This document shows, in pieces, positions 1-13,109 of a stretch of 64,000 nt of DNA. The stretch comes from Prostheceraeus crozeri (lineage: Eukaryota; Platyhelminthes; Polycladida; Euryleptidae). The stretch's first letter is position 1; every line of letters begins with the position of its first letter. Where the stretch lies: positions 1 through 64,000 of the forward strand of contig CAJQUW010014401.1 of the NCBI GenBank assembly GCA_907163375.1, written 5' to 3'. Below the pieces are notes generated by a model. It made no database searches, was not told the origin of the DNA, and saw nothing but the letters and a program-made list of their open reading frames with translations. The translations under genes were made by a program, and so were the position numbers.

Positions 1-1190
1 AAATAGATAAAATTATCAACCAGCACTTGAAAATTGAGATTTTGTTATATTATTCGTTTGTCGCCTAGAAATCTGTTTAGTTCTTTCAGAAACCACTAAA
101 TTTCTCAAAAAATTAGAGTGAGGCAAGACTATGTAAGGCGATGAAAGACAAAGAGGCGAGCCTAGTCACTTTCTGATACAAAGACCTCTTCTTGTTACAT
201 TGAGTGATTCTGTTATCTGATATAGCTGAGAAATACGATGCGGGATAATATAGATAAAAGAATATTGCAACGGATCAGCCGGTGTAATAGCCAAGAGACC
301 AAACTTGTGCCGGTTCAGCCGATGTCATAGCCATTGCCATAGATTTTTGCTATTACTATTTTCAGCTGGTAAAATTTGAAATATTTGGGTACTGCGTCAC
401 TATGACGAAACATCCACTCTTGCTTCCGCATTTAAACACTAGAATTATTTTTAGTCATTAAAGTCTGTGCGAAATCCCATTGGTGTAATGCATTTCAGGG
501 AGACGTAAATGCAGAAATTCAGAAAGAGATACATATCAGGAATTGTTCATAGGATGAAAATTAAGATATAGGCAAAAATCTGGCCCTCTACCCTCAATTT
601 GCACGGTTTTAGAGTTATCACCCCCACTACAGATGGTGAGAGAAGCACAACCGTTACGAACGAAACAATACGAATTCAATCTTCATCGGCATGATTTCAT
701 GATTCACTAAATTTATGCTTCATTTTTTTGAATGTGAATAGTAACGTGGAGCCATTAACATTATAATCATTGCCTTTGATAATGACATTTTGCCCTTTCA
801 GTGGTAAGTACATGTATTTTGTGATATGATCACGCTTAACAAAATGCTTTAATTATCAATAAGGCTGAGCATATAGACCATTAACCCATCGAATTGCTAA
901 TTTGATAAACATTACGTCTCCAAGGCGGTCATGACTCGGAGAATTTGCAAAATGCCATTGCTCCTTCTGAATTTTGATCAGTAAATTCCGCGAATTTTTT
1001 TTGAAAACTATGAAAATTTGCATATTTTATATGTGGTACTGGGTCGCAACTCGATTTCATCTGATTAAATCGAAACTGGATGCGCGGTTGGGATTTGATT
1101 AATACTGAGTTGCCATACTTACTCTATGGACTCTATGGCATTGTGCATGATGTCATCGAAAATCATATGATCCTCTTCAAGAAACAACGT
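1..1190. other. Host intergenic DNA, no gene seen
   Basis: No reading frame with recognisable protein content, no RNA gene and no clear repeat was seen in this AT-rich stretch. A decayed mariner fragment begins near its right edge. Confidence 0.5.
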
Positions 1191-1199
1191 GACTCCTTT

Positions 1200-1535
1200 T
1201 TTTCGGAGAAAACAGACTTTGATTTACCAACAAGACGGAGCTCCGGAATGAGAACACGTCTGAACGAAAATCCTCAAGATCACTGGATAGGTAGGGGCGG
1301 CTATCGGAATTGACCATCTTGAAGTCCTGACCTGGCGATGAGCCATTTTTGGTTATGGGGATGCACACGGGATCAGATCTGCAAATTTTGAGACCAGAAT
1401 CCACTCATGAGGTGAGAGATAGAATTGTAGCAGTGTTGAATTCCATTGACAATCCTACTGCAAGGCACGTGTAAATTTCTTCAAGCGATGTGAAGCATGT
1501 GTATCAGCGCACAGGTCTCATTTTGAACAATTGTT
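1200..1535 (+). pseudogene. Decayed DD41D mariner transposase, C-terminal fragment
   Basis: Translated pieces match the C-terminal half of IS630/Tc1/mariner transposases: YQQDGAP near 1225 (second catalytic Asp block), then HWIGRGGY, a FWLWG-like block near 1350, and a tail resembling the usual C-terminal Cys/Arg helix near 1490. The pieces lie in different frames with stops, so this is a plain DNA-transposon fossil. No terminal inverted repeats were found. It abuts the LINE fragment downstream, so the two decayed elements lie next to each other or one inserted beside the other. Confidence 0.65.
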
Positions 1536-1574
1536 GTGACTGGGTTAGTAGAAAACAACTTTCAATTTTTTAAT

Positions 1575-2925
1575 ACATTCTCCAATCCCCAAATCTAGTC
1601 CTGCAAGTATCAATAGTGTACGACCTATTACTTTGTTGAGTGTATCAAGTAAGATCCTCGAGAAGGTGGTCTTAATTCAGTTAGAAGCACCATGATTTCT
1701 TGCTTCCCTGCATCTCAATTTGCTTACAAGCCTAAGTTGATTACCGCATCTGCATTGATTTCTTTACATGACCGTATCACAAAATCTTTGGATGATCCCC
1801 TAATATCCTCCTGTTTGCTTCTTAGCTATGGTTTCAGCAAAGCGTTTGATTCTATTCCACATGACATCCTCCTTAAGAAACTTGTTGCTCTTGACTTTCC
1901 TTCCGGCTTTATTGTCTAGCTGCACGATTATTTTTGTGGCAGAAACCAAAGAGTCAAATCTAAAGGTGCTCTCAGTGACTTACTTCGAGTTAGCAGTGGT
2001 GTGCCACAAGATTCCCTTTTGGGTCCTTATCTTTTTGGGCTTTAGTGCTATGACCTACAAGCGCCATGCACAGATACGTTTTTGATACAATACACTGATG
2101 ATGGCTGCGAAGTTATTGAAATAGGACATGATGAATTCTCAAACATTTTTTCGACAATAAGAAAAGAACATGTCTGTATTCGTCGTTGGTCCTCAGCGAA
2201 TAAGTTGACGTTAAATGAGTCACAGTGTTTCACTGTGAGTTTCATAAAGAAGACATCTCCAAATTTTTCATGTGGTTTGCCTTTTCCCTTAAAGATAGAA
2301 TTCAAGTTTCTTGGAGCAACTTGGTCTGATAATCTACACGTAACATGGACAAAACATTTTCAGCAAATTGAGGCACGCTGCTCACGACGGTTGAATTTTT
2401 TGCGAGTTCTGAAACCGGTCCTATCTCATAGCGAATTATGGCTGCTGTACGTACAATGCTATGATAGAAAGTATATTTCTGCACTGTGCACCTATCTTTG
2501 GTCATTTAAATTTTAAATGCTTTCATATTGTGTACAAAACTTTTCGTCGTGCACGACGTATCATCTGTTTTTCAGATTGTTCGTGTGCCTTTGCTAGCTG
2601 TAACCATTTCTTTGATAAGTACAAGTCATCCTACAGGAAGCTACTGTGGTCAGCGAATTCACTTGACCATCCCTCACACTCATTAGTTCCATCAATTAAA
2701 GACAATCGAGTTTCTGTTCCTACAGCTTTAACGAACAGGAGGAGGAATTGATTTACGTGTATTCAAGTATTATTTACAATGGACTTGGGTCAATTTTATA
2801 AGTTGTTATTCTACTGAGAATTTGTATCTTGCATAGTCTATTTTTACTGTTTTTTTATTTCCATTTCATTGAATAAAGGAACATATAAAGGAATTATTAT
2901 TATTATTATTACTATCTAGTCTCAT
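1575..2925 (+). mobile_element. 5'-truncated LINE (CR1/Jockey-like) reverse transcriptase remnant
   Basis: The left part reads SVRPITLLSV and SSKILEKVV, the N-terminal reverse transcriptase block of CR1/Jockey-type LINEs. Next comes GFSKAFDSIPHDILLKKL (the usual DFSKAFD block) near 1830, then a SGVPQ-like block near 1995 and a YTDD catalytic core near 2090. C-terminal thumb blocks such as FKFLGATWSD follow near 2310. Frames change and stops occur, so the copy is dead. It lacks the 5' part and endonuclease, and ends near an ATT microsatellite (about 2900-2925), the 3' tail style of several non-LTR clades. The clade assignment is inference. Confidence 0.75.
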
Positions 2926-2929
2926 TTAG

Positions 2930-3551
2930 ACTCTCATCTGCCCAGTTTTACATGATCTACGTCTCTTCCAATTTTTGTGATAATTAAAGCCCGCTACTTG
3001 CCAAGGCTTTGGAGAGCAGAACATTTACCTCTAAAGGTGATTGAGTTACAGATTATGGTTTCACAAACAATGATTTCACTTCCTAGTGGGAAGAAAAGGC
3101 AATACTTTTGATTAAACAGCCTATGGATGGAACAATAATGATGTGCAAAACATTAGTTACACATGCTACTTTCCATTTACTTTTAAATTATATGGTGTTG
3201 CTTAATTCAGACTGTCATTATAATTTTGAGTTGTTCAATGCCTATGGCGCCACCTGTTGTTCAAAAACAAATAACTAAGCTGATATAGTAATTATCCATC
3301 ACATTGACTATATGACAATGAAGCAATCGATGGCTGTGGCAGCATCTAGTATCACTGCTTTTGTTAACAAAAAATGTTTGATTAAACCATCTATACGTGA
3401 CATCCATCACATCTATATAATTTAATTTTGCATAGACTCACTTCCCAGGACATTGAGATTGAAGATTCTATTTGGAATTAGGGCGTCATTGTGTAATTTC
3501 TCCTTGTTTGTCATTCTCAATGTAATAAACATGTTGACCATTGACATGAAG
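2930..3551. other. Host intergenic DNA, no gene seen
   Basis: No coding region, RNA gene or repeat could be supported here. Confidence 0.4.
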
Positions 3552-3981
3552 TTCATTTGTTTCACGCTGTCTAAGCAAGATAATAGAGCTTCATTTAGCA
3601 AGATAATGCAACTTCCCGGCGAAATCAAGCATAATAAACGAAAAAATGAGCCACATTCAAACAATCATTATCCTGATTAAAACATTTTTTAATCAAACTA
3701 CATTTGTATATTCAATGCGATCAATCCTTCTTGTCAAATACAGGGTGAGTCAAAAAAAACGTTATTTGAAGTTTGTGAAAAATCTATCTGAATTGTCATT
3801 ATGATTTCTTTCTCAAGTTGACTGATTGAATTTCTATGGTTTTATTTTCCATATCCAAGCACCAAATCAATGCTCTAAGTTCAAAAAATTCGAATTCATA
3901 TCATCGAACGAATGGCTTCTGTAAATAATTTATACAAGTGTATGTACAAGTATTCATTTAGTGCTTCATTCATGCCAAACT

Positions 3982-5752
3982 ATGATGGAAAGGAAGGCAA
4001 GGCTTGTTGTATGGGCGGTTACATTCAACAATGTGTCCGAAGCAATGAGAAAATACATGGATGAATTTCATGAGGAAGCCCCACCTCCACCGACAGTCCA
4101 TCGTTGGATGAAGAAATTCCTTACGTATGGGGATATGAATAAGCGTGAAAATGGAAGTGGTCGTCCAGTGACGGCTACAGGTGACGATATCTTTACCTCT
4201 ATCAAGCCGATAATTGAAGATGACCCGAACGTTTCTACGCGTCGCATAAGCAACACGCTTGGAGTCTCGCAAAGTAGCGTCGTTCGCTGTCTTCATAAGA
4301 AAAAGTATCATCCCTATTAGTCCGGCAGCCAGAACGAGTTTCTGCAGGGAACGAGGCCGAAAGTGAGACCTTCACAAAATGATGTACACCCTATGCCCAC
4401 TACGAATTCACGCGTCTGCCGAGTTCTAGTGAGTTCCTATTCTTGTCAGACAGGATCAAAGAAAAACACATGTAAATCCAATGGGACGCAGATTGCAGTT
4501 TTTGGCAAAAATGAAATGTTCTATGTTTTCGTTTATAAACTGGAAAGTATTAAGTCTACAGTCATAATTTTTGACAAGGAGTGTCTTCAGGTCATTCCCT
4601 ATCATGTGCATGTGCTGTTATCATGCATCTGATCAGGAATGTATGTGAGAATGTGGTTGAATGTGGAAAAAGCTGTTAAAAATGTTTATGGTTGCCGGCA
4701 TTTAGAGGCTCGCCAAATCTGTATATGTAAAGCTTTATAGACAGGGTTGCATGAACATGATAGGAAATGACCTGAAGACATTCCTTGTCAAAAATTATGA
4801 CTGTAGACTTAATACTTTCCAGTTTATAAACGAAAACATAGAACATTTCATTTTTGCCAAAAACTGCAATCTGCGTCCCATTGGATTTACATGTGTTTTT
4901 CTTTGATCCTGTCTGACAAGAAGAGGAACTCACTAGAACTCGGCAGACGCATGAATTCGTAGTAGGCATAGGGTGTGCATCATCCTGTGAAAGTCTCACT
5001 TTTGGCCTCGTTCCCTTCAGAAACTCGTTCTGGCTGCCGGACTATATAAGCCAACCTTCGTCCAGGAACTCTCAGATGACGATCACGACCGACGTCTCGA
5101 ATTCTGTCAATGGATCCTCAATTCCTCACTTCAGCATCCTCAATTCCATCTCCGAATAGTTTTTTCCGACGAAGCTGTCTTTCATTTGAATGGAACTGTA
5201 AATAAGCACAATCTGCACTACTGGAGCACTGAGAACCCTAAAGCTTTCGTCGAAAAGCTTCATGACCGGAGATCTGTCACTGTATGGGCCATGATAGACC
5301 ATACTGGAGTGCTGAGTTACGACATCAGTGAACTAACGATGAACAGCGATCGGTACTGCAATGTTCTGAAACAGCATGTTATTCCCTTCTTGCGACGAAA
5401 CGAAAACCAGAGCAGATTCTATCAACAGGATGGAGCCCCTCCCCACTACAGCAACGCAAGTCGAAGAATCCTCGACGAAAATCTGACGGGTCGAAGGATT
5501 GGTCGAAGAGGACCAGTTGAGTGGCCACCCCGTTCTCCAGACCTTACTGTTTGCGACTTCTTCCTGTGGGGAGCGTTAAGAGACCGAGTGTATGCGCGAC
5601 TGCCAAGAAATACGAGAGAACTGACAGCCTGCATTCGAGAGGAAATTACTTCTTTCACATCTAACGCTTGCATGAAGGCCTATGACTCATTTGTTCGACG
5701 ATGCTCTCTTTGCATTCAGCAGGAAGGTGCTCAGTTTGAGTCGCTGTTGTAA
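3982..5752 (+). pseudogene. DD41D mariner transposase, interrupted by a foldback element
   Basis: The 5' part (3982-4317) encodes the paired helix-turn-helix DNA-binding half. It contains TVHRWMKKF, then GSGRPVTAT, then a second helix-turn-helix around RISNTLGVSQSSV. The 3' part (5045-5752) encodes the catalytic half with FSDEAVFHLNG, VTVWAMI, FYQQDGAPPHY and SPDLTVCDFFLWG, and ends at a TAA at 5752. The two parts are separated by the 4320-5042 palindromic element, flanked by TA dinucleotides, so the gene can no longer give full-length transposase. The enzyme would cut and paste its own transposon at TA sites. The nearest upstream GTG was passed over in favour of the ATG at 3982. Confidence 0.85.
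4320..5042. mobile_element. Palindromic foldback MITE inside the mariner transposase
   Basis: Two arms of about 290-300 bp (4320-4613 and 4752-5042) are near-perfect reverse complements around a short centre. The outer ends read GTCCGGCAGCCAGAACGAG and its complement, each flanked by TA (4318-4319, 5043-5044). Arms this long mean that mirrored reading frames appear on the two strands (4363-4632 plus, 4676-4999 minus); they are not genes. A TA duplication suggests mobilisation by a Tc1/mariner-type transposase, which is inference. The arms differ at few positions, so the insertion looks recent. Confidence 0.9.
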
Positions 5753-6183
5753 CCACAGCTTGTGAGGAGCAGCTTTTTCAATGTTCATAACCGCCTGTTG
5801 TTGCATTTTATTGTAACTTATAATAGATATCCCACAAAAGGTAAATAACGTTTTTTTTTACTCACCCTGTATATTCTTGAACAAAACATGCCGAAAATCA
5901 TTTAGAAAATCATCCTGAAATTTTCTCACTAGGTTCATTTGTTTTACGCTGTCTAAGCAAGATAATAGAGCTTCATTTAGCAAGATAGTGCAACTTCCCG
6001 GCGAAATCAAGCATAATAAACGAAAAAATGAGTCACATTCAAACAATCATTATCCTGATTAAAACATTTTTTAATCAAACTACATTTGTATATTCAATGC
6101 GATCAATCCTTCTTGTCAAATATATTCTTGAACAAACATGCCGAAAATCATTTAGAAAATCATCCTGAAATTTTCTCACTAGG

Positions 6184-7064
6184 TACTCGCCATATATGCA
6201 TGATTAATGGCGATTCATCATTGGTCACGTGGAAGTCACATGTGTGTACATACATGTATGTGACCAGATGTGACCGATGTGACGGATATGCGTCGAGCAC
6301 ATTATTGATTTAATGGGGCAATAATTCATTGATATCAAGCTATGATGTCCTTGAGTTTTATCAGGGACTCCAATGTCTTCTGACTCTGGACACAGACATT
6401 AATGAAGCGACCTGTCTATGAAATGACTCAAATCCAAGATATCTACTTGTCGATGAAATGACCCTGTGAACCACAATTATATATATATATATATATATAT
6501 GATGTTTTAAAAAAAAGAATGACACGGTCAATAAATAAGATCCTATAGTTGCTGGACTGCATAGTCGAATGTCTCTTTTATGAGTCCGATGTTATAGAGT
6601 TTGATTCGCTCAAACTAAATGTACGATATACACGTATAAACATAGGCACTTACTTTCTTTAACTCAGCATAATTCAGAGAAACTAGATAGAGCTATACTT
6701 GGACATTTATAGCTATGATTACATTATCGTATCATGTATTACTGATTTTTGATGCGAAAATCACCTCATCGGTTCCCTAGTGGACAAAGATGTTTAGTAA
6801 TTGAAAAAAATTGTCGAACGGAAATTCAAAAAATGTGTCTAATTGCTAAAAAGCACAAGCGTTGATGATATCTAACGTAGAAGTGCAGATGCATAATCTA
6901 TTTCCATCGTATCAACCTGCTTTTTCCAAAAATCATAAAATCAATAGTTATGTTTACGAGAAATAACTCAAGCTGACTAAATTTAAGAAAAATGCCTACA
7001 TGTAGCATATGTACAAATTAACACTGTGACTGCAAATCGTGATGGCTCTGCAGTGCTGCAGATA
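6184..7064. other. Intergenic DNA with an (AT)n microsatellite
   Basis: A TA dinucleotide run lies at about 6477-6500. Nothing else was recognised. Confidence 0.45.
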
Positions 7065-7072
7065 TTGCATGT

Positions 7073-7739
7073 CAGGGTTGGAACCGGCCGGCCTGTCATT
7101 CTAATAAGACTTATGTCGGCTTTACGACATTCATTCTAGAATTAATTGTCTAGTCAGTTAAATTAGCATTGCAACATTGTACGAATATGAGAACATATTT
7201 TTTTATGACGCAAACATTGCGAACCGTTTCTTGAAAATTATCCTTCAAATCATTATTCAAAGCGGCTGACAGAACGTTGAATATCATTAAAAGTTGGCGG
7301 TGATAAAGAAGTTTAGGTGCTTGGGATGCTTAGAATAAACGTTGCAACGCATGAGGAAAATTTATTAATTTTTGTTGTTTTTCTGCTTTGTCAGGAATAA
7401 GATTCAAGGACACAACTATTTGGAGGTACATTAGTAAGTTTTGGTAATAAGTCAATTCATCACTAAATTCACGGCTGTTTTTGCTCGAGGATTCTAATTG
7501 TAGCTTAAGTTTGTCTCCTCGGAACTCTTGCTTATCGGAAAACCGGCAAACTTACCATGTGCTACATAGAGATCGAGAAATCGAATGATGTCTATAGCGG
7601 TCTAAGTTGAGCAGCTGTCAGTCTGAAGTAGTAGGACACAGAGACGCCGGTTTTATAGCTTCGGCCGGTTTTCAATGCACCGGCCCCGGCCGGCCTGTTT
7701 TGATTACGCTGGCCGCCGGCCCGGTCGGCTCCAACTCTG
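7073..7739. mobile_element. Possible hAT-like non-autonomous transposon
   Basis: The left end CAGGGTTGGAACCGGCCGGC is mirrored at the right end (reverse complement CAGAGTTGGAGCCGACCGGG), an imperfect terminal inverted repeat rich in CCGG. The 8-bp flanks TTGCATGT (7065-7072) and TTACATAT (7740-7747) agree at 6 of 8 positions, both differences being G-to-A. An 8-bp target duplication and CAG-type ends fit hAT elements. No transposase was seen. The right subterminal part (about 7640-7735) is unusually GC-rich. Confidence 0.4.
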
Positions 7740-7747
7740 TTACATAT

Positions 7748-10700
7748 GCGCCAAATTGCACCGGTACCTGTATGGAAGAAATCACTACTCCTATGTTCAG
7801 TTTTGTACAAAACAACAATTCGAACATTTTGAAATTTTTTCATAGTCAAATATAAAAAGTGTGATTTTGAAAAAGCATAGCTTCTGAAGAATTCTTTCAA
7901 TCTCTCTGAAATTTTCTCAACACAAAATCAGCGTATTTCAGTTTGCGTCCTCTTATTCATTGAAAGCATGCACTTAAAGAAATACACTTTGCGGACAAAT
8001 TATCATTAAGTTAATAATTTGAGATGCACGAAAATCGTCGTCTTGCCTCTTGATCCAGATTCATGAATATTGGACCGCAGTTCAAAAGTATAACGTCGGC
8101 GTCATGACTCAACATTCGGTAAAACTCTCAAAAAAATCTTTTACAAAATTGCCTAATCTAACTTTAAAGCCATGAAAAGCTAAAGTGCAAAGCATATTTT
8201 GCTGAAAGTCAGTCATCAGAAAAAATCGTGTTCGACGTCGTATTTCGATGGAGCGTCAAATTTGGTATTATTATATCTTTTCAATTACATTTTCTAACTA
8301 GAATAATATGACAATCATCATTTCACATCAACATATCTGAGACAATGTCTGTAGGCCAATTACTAGCCTATACAAATACAACCTCCTAGTGAAAAAAGTA
8401 GCTAAACAACACAGTCAACCAAAATTCAGTAGTGAATATAGAAAACTAATAAATTTTTGTCAGAGATCTGCACTGCAGTATCTCTCCACGATGTTGTTTG
8501 AAACATTAACTTCTGTTTCAAAAGTGCGTGGCTTGAAGAACGAATGCACTCTTTCATATTCATGTGCGCAAACATGTTGTTTTAGCCGATAACTCATGCA
8601 TTATTAGAACCTGATAAAGCCTTATATTTGTGTTTGCTGATATATGCTGTGTACATTAACTGATATCATACAAAGATCAGATATCATATGCACTTAAAAA
8701 CAATTGAAAATTTTCATGATTTACATTCCCATAATAGTATGAGGAAATCACAAAGATGGTCAGTGGGCTCGGTCTCATCGGCCGGTGTTTTGCGACATCA
8801 ATTTGAATATCGATGTATAAAATATATTATTTGAGTGTATTTTTTCGACATTTTTAATGTTTAAAACTATCGGTTTAGCAAGCTTTTCAATCCGAGACAC
8901 TAGTGGATCTTATTAAAACATTCACCGCAAATGCTGAAGTTTATCTTCAGATCAGTCAAACACAGCCAATCGCAACCAAATTTAATATTTCAGCTAATGA
9001 ACATATTGGACCTGTTTTGACTGCAAGCGATATTTTGCTCCAATAAGACTCCCAGTTTATACATTAGAGACGATAGTGAAAATGTAGTCAATACATTCAT
9101 CATTCTAATGCTACTCGAATTTTCATGTGAATTGCAGCTTGAAGGGAAAGCTTACGCGAACGCTCACTTTTGACGGGCATCTATGCATGTAGAGTGGGCA
9201 ACTAAGATAATGTCCTCATTTACCCGCATCTCAATTTATGTGACGATCGTTTTAAGTTAAGTGCTCCTCAAACAAAAATCCTAAACAACGGTTTTCAGCA
9301 GTTTGATAATAATAAATCATGAGTATTATCTGCATGATGAATTATAAAATCATGAATCACACCTACCACAGAGTTGATCATAAAAACCGGACCACATGAA
9401 TTTCACTGAGATTCAATCGATTTTCATGTCTTTCAATCTTGATGCACATCAACGTGCCATACATCATTTGAGAGTTTGTATTCTCAGTTTTGAAATGAAC
9501 TATGACAAACTTGTATCCGCTATTGCATTTGCTCAAAATATGAAAATCTCTAAATTTGCAAATTGCAAATTTTCAATAGGAAAACATGTGAGTATGATAA
9601 TGAATCAGGCACGGGGAGAGTGAGCATTTTCCTAGCTCTCCTTTGACACGTTAGTCATCAAAATCGGTGAACTAGGAAAAATAGTGATATCGTGAAGTTG
9701 TCACAAAATAATGACTCTTTTGACTGAAAGTGTTGTATTCTCGCTATTTCATCAAAAATGTTCATGTTTGGTGTCTTCAGAATCCTTCAGATGTAAGTAG
9801 TGTGCGAATATTTAAGTTTTATTCAGACAAGTTCAATAGTTCTTTTTCAGACATCTTCAACATGTTTTCTCACTACCGGTAAAGTAGGCCTACACAGACG
9901 TACAAGGTGAACAATCTGCAGTCATCGTGACAGAGCAAAGACACGCCTTGGCTTATTGCTTTGTTTTGAACCTTCTTTCACCTTACATGTTGTTTGTTTG
10001 TATTATTCTGCAGCGCCCGCGAGAGCAACAAAGACGGTAAATACGAGTATAGTTTTTATGTTTGCAAAACTAGAAGGAGAGCACATTTTTACGTGTACAT
10101 GAAGTCCTCCCATTTAAGCAATTAACTACAACCAAGGGTTTCCAAAAATTAGCTGCAATCTATTTTGAGCAACCAATCAATTAATTCCAATTGTTAATAA
10201 TCATCGTTTGAATAGACTATAATTCTTGATTTTGAATTTTTCACTCTGATATTTCAATTTAGCGAATTAAGCTAGACATGCTTCACAAGTCGCAAAATAG
10301 CCTTACTTGTATATTAATGGCAGTTGTCAATTTGCATAGATACCTTAGTAGACCCAATAAGGCCTATGCATAAAACTATATTCTTAATTGGATGTGAATT
10401 CAAAACTGAATTCCTTTCCTGCCTGCATATCGAAGTGGGTACAATGAAACAATAAATGATCCTGCGAAGCAACCTGCGACATTTTATCGATTTGCTCTTA
10501 ATGAACCTAGACATCAATTTGGATCAAAAGCATCCTCCCCGGCTGCACTTTCAGTCCTGTCAACGTTTTCCATCATCTCCGACTGCGCTTTGAGTCTTGT
10601 GCCTATTTTATTTTTTATTGATCTAAATGCACTTGTGTTTAATTGCCAAAGCAGTTATGAGATGGATGCGCGTATGTGATACAGAGGTTCAGATATTCCG

Positions 10701-13100
10701 CTTGGCATTTTTCGATATAGTGATGGTGCTTGCCCCATGCAACTCATTACACAGTACTAGAATGAGCGCAAATTGAGCATGCTGTGCTTTCGAACCTAAA
10801 GAATTCTAAAATAAGTACTAATATTTTCGAGCTGAAAGAGCACTAGATTCTGAGACTCATTTCTTAGTCGTAGTTAGTACCAAGGTTCAGTGCTCTTTCT
10901 AGTACTCATTTGGGACTTTATGAATAACATTGAGGCTGTTCATTTGTAAATGACTGATTGAAGTCCGTGGGGCCGTGGGATTCAAATTGATCGGAAATTC
11001 ATAAAGCCCGTGGGATAGGATCGACCTGAGAATAAAGAACCCTCGTCCCATGAACATCCCTGAGAAATCGAAGCACAAGGCTATCGAAAGATCTGTGAGA
11101 ATGTTTCTATTAAATAGAAATTCAACTTCAATTCAAATTCAAGCATTGTGTATGAGCAATTATGACGAGAGCTTGCATATGATGAAGTGCATGTTAAATG
11201 AAAGATAATATCAAAAATAGAAATGTAGCAGAAATTAGCTCAGCAAATGGACTGAGTCGAAAATTGCTGAAAGCAATGTAGAATGATATCAACTTGTCAG
11301 CAACCGGCAGTTTGACATTTTGGCCTAGAAACATAAGATTTAGTGATTGAGTTTCGCTATCATGACAATCCTTGCTTTGTGTGAGTACTTTCTCTACACA
11401 GAATGTTTATTCATTTTCTATCAACTGAAAATTCATCTTTTCCTTCCCTAATTGGCTCAAAGCTTAGTATCATCTGATTTCAATAGTGCTACGCAAGCTG
11501 AGGCAAGTTTCTTTTACTACACCTCTCAAATTAAGGGTGATATTTTGACACCAGTTTCTGTCTTGACCTCGAAAATCGAAAGAGGCTGATAATGAGACTT
11601 TCCCAGAATAGACGGACAGAAAACAGAAAACCGAACCTGTATAATAATAAAGGACTAGGACTGACAAGCGCATCAAAAACAATGTCACGCCATGGACATG
11701 CGCCGTCATGACAGTGGTACCCAGACTATGGCGGCTTCCAATGGCTAACAATGGTAAGTTAGCGGCACGTTGTCAGAGTATATTTTGTAAATATTCAAGA
11801 TGTTGTAATTTCTCTTTCAAATATATGACGAAACATTAGCGTAATCATTCACATTTTCAATATCAATGCATGCATTTTGAATATTTGGGCCAGGGACTTC
11901 TCGACATATCAATGGGATAAAAAAGATATGCCAAAAATATACATCGAGAAGTCAGAGATGAGGGGGTTTGTAAATCGCATCACAAGCATTTATTGCTGTA
12001 AAAGCAACTGAGATAAATCTCCTAGTCTCTGATTCCAAAGTTCTACGCTAAAAAATACAATGATTATACATCTCAGTGAGAAATTATTTCCCGGAATGCC
12101 GTGTTGATTTACCGGGAAACGGGATTCCCGAAATTGTGCAATTTCCGGGCTTGAGATTCGTGCAGGGGAGAGCCTAAATGGGCATCACCTCACGAGCTAT
12201 GCGGTAACGCCGGTAAGGAAATTTGCAAGCAAATTAAGGAATCAGCATTAGAAATAGATGTCACGGGATACTCAGTAGGATTGTACGTCTTTCATCAAGT
12301 TCTACATCGTGCTTCTATATAGACTTCTATTCATTTTGGCGTCCTTCATATGGGTTCAAATTAGATAGTGGGCCTCCATTGGAAAGATGGCTTCAATTGG
12401 AGAGAACACAGTAAATGGTTGAGGGTCCGTGTAGATTCCACATTTAAGTCATATTTCATGGCATAGTTGTAAATAAATTGAACTCGCGTCAATTTCGCTG
12501 TTTCAAACAAAAATATCACGAATAGTTTTATCATGAGAGTGTGTTTCCTCTGATAGAACAGAAATATTTAATCCAATGAGATTTTTTCGATAATGTTTTA
12601 TCGTTTTAGAACACGACTAATCTATGCAACAGACATTCGGCCGGGTGGGTGACTGTTTGCATTGAAGTCGAATATATTTATTTCTGGAGAAGAGGACGAC
12701 AGTCTAATGCTTTCCTTTCGATTCTGAGAAAGGTTGTTCAGTCTGGTTTTATCCTTCAGTCGTAACTCGACTGTAGCGGACGAGCGCTCATTTGACGTAA
12801 TACGATGCGTTTTTTGATGCGCCTGTTCAGAACCGGCTTCGCATGAATATATTTCAGAAAAACTTCGCTTTACTTGTATATTTGAGATAAAATCAACATT
12901 AGTCAAAAGTTTAATAAAGCAGTAAGGTTTCGATTTCGATTTGAATAGGAAAATGATAATGAGATGATTGAATTTGTTTTGGACATGAAAAACATAAAGA
13001 GTGAGATCAGGAGTTGTTCTATTTCGGGCACACTTTGTTCCAGCGTTTGCTATTATAACGCGCAACACTGCAGAAAGCTGATTATTTTGTCTTAAATGCC
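7748..13100. other. Host intergenic DNA, no gene supported
   Basis: Several reading frames of 60-150 codons exist on both strands, but none shows recognisable motifs, and no RNA gene was seen. One short repeat at 9374-9440 is listed separately. Confidence 0.4.
9374..9440 (+). repeat. Short dispersed repeat shared with 36915-36985
   Basis: The stretch starting GTTGATCATAAAAACCGGAC and running through TCAATCGATTTTCATG to CTTTCAATC matches the reverse complement of 36915-36985. The GATCATAAAAA-CGGACCA start could be a transposon terminal repeat, but no partner end or target duplication was found. Confidence 0.5.
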
Positions 13101-13109
13101 CTGCTGCAA

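Larger units (their letters stand above)
3741..5869 (+). mobile_element. Mariner-like (DD41D) DNA transposon with nested foldback element
   Basis: The ends are inverted repeats of about 28 bp starting CAGGGTGAGT and ending ACTCACCCTG. Both are flanked by TA (3739-3740 and 5870-5871), the IS630/Tc1/mariner target duplication. Its transposase has catalytic blocks FSDEA, QQDGAPPHY and PDLTVCDFFLWG, with 41 residues between the second and third Asp, which places it in the DD41D group. Without the 723-bp palindromic insert at 4320-5042 the element would be about 1.4 kb. It is inserted in one copy of a local tandem duplication. Confidence 0.9.
3552..6183. repeat. Tandem duplication of a 250-bp unit, first copy split by a mariner
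   Basis: A unit of about 250 bp occurs twice in direct orientation. Copy 1 is 3552-3740 plus 5872-5933; copy 2 is 5934-6183 and is unbroken. The two differ at only a few bases. The mariner at 3741-5869 sits in copy 1, and copy 2 preserves the empty site (TCAAATATATTCTTG), so the TA target duplication can be read directly inside the window. The duplication therefore preceded the mariner insertion, or the insertion entered one of two existing copies. Confidence 0.85.

Noticed and set aside
4363-4999. Two similar proteins on opposite strands
   Set aside because: They are the two arms of one palindromic element read on each strand.
3552-6183. Flanking direct repeats as LTRs of a retrotransposon
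   Set aside because: The interior is a mariner with TA duplication, and the repeats are a tandem duplication, one copy of which is split.
12622-13068. 148-codon minus-strand frame
   Set aside because: No motifs, no context and composition like the surrounding intergenic DNA.
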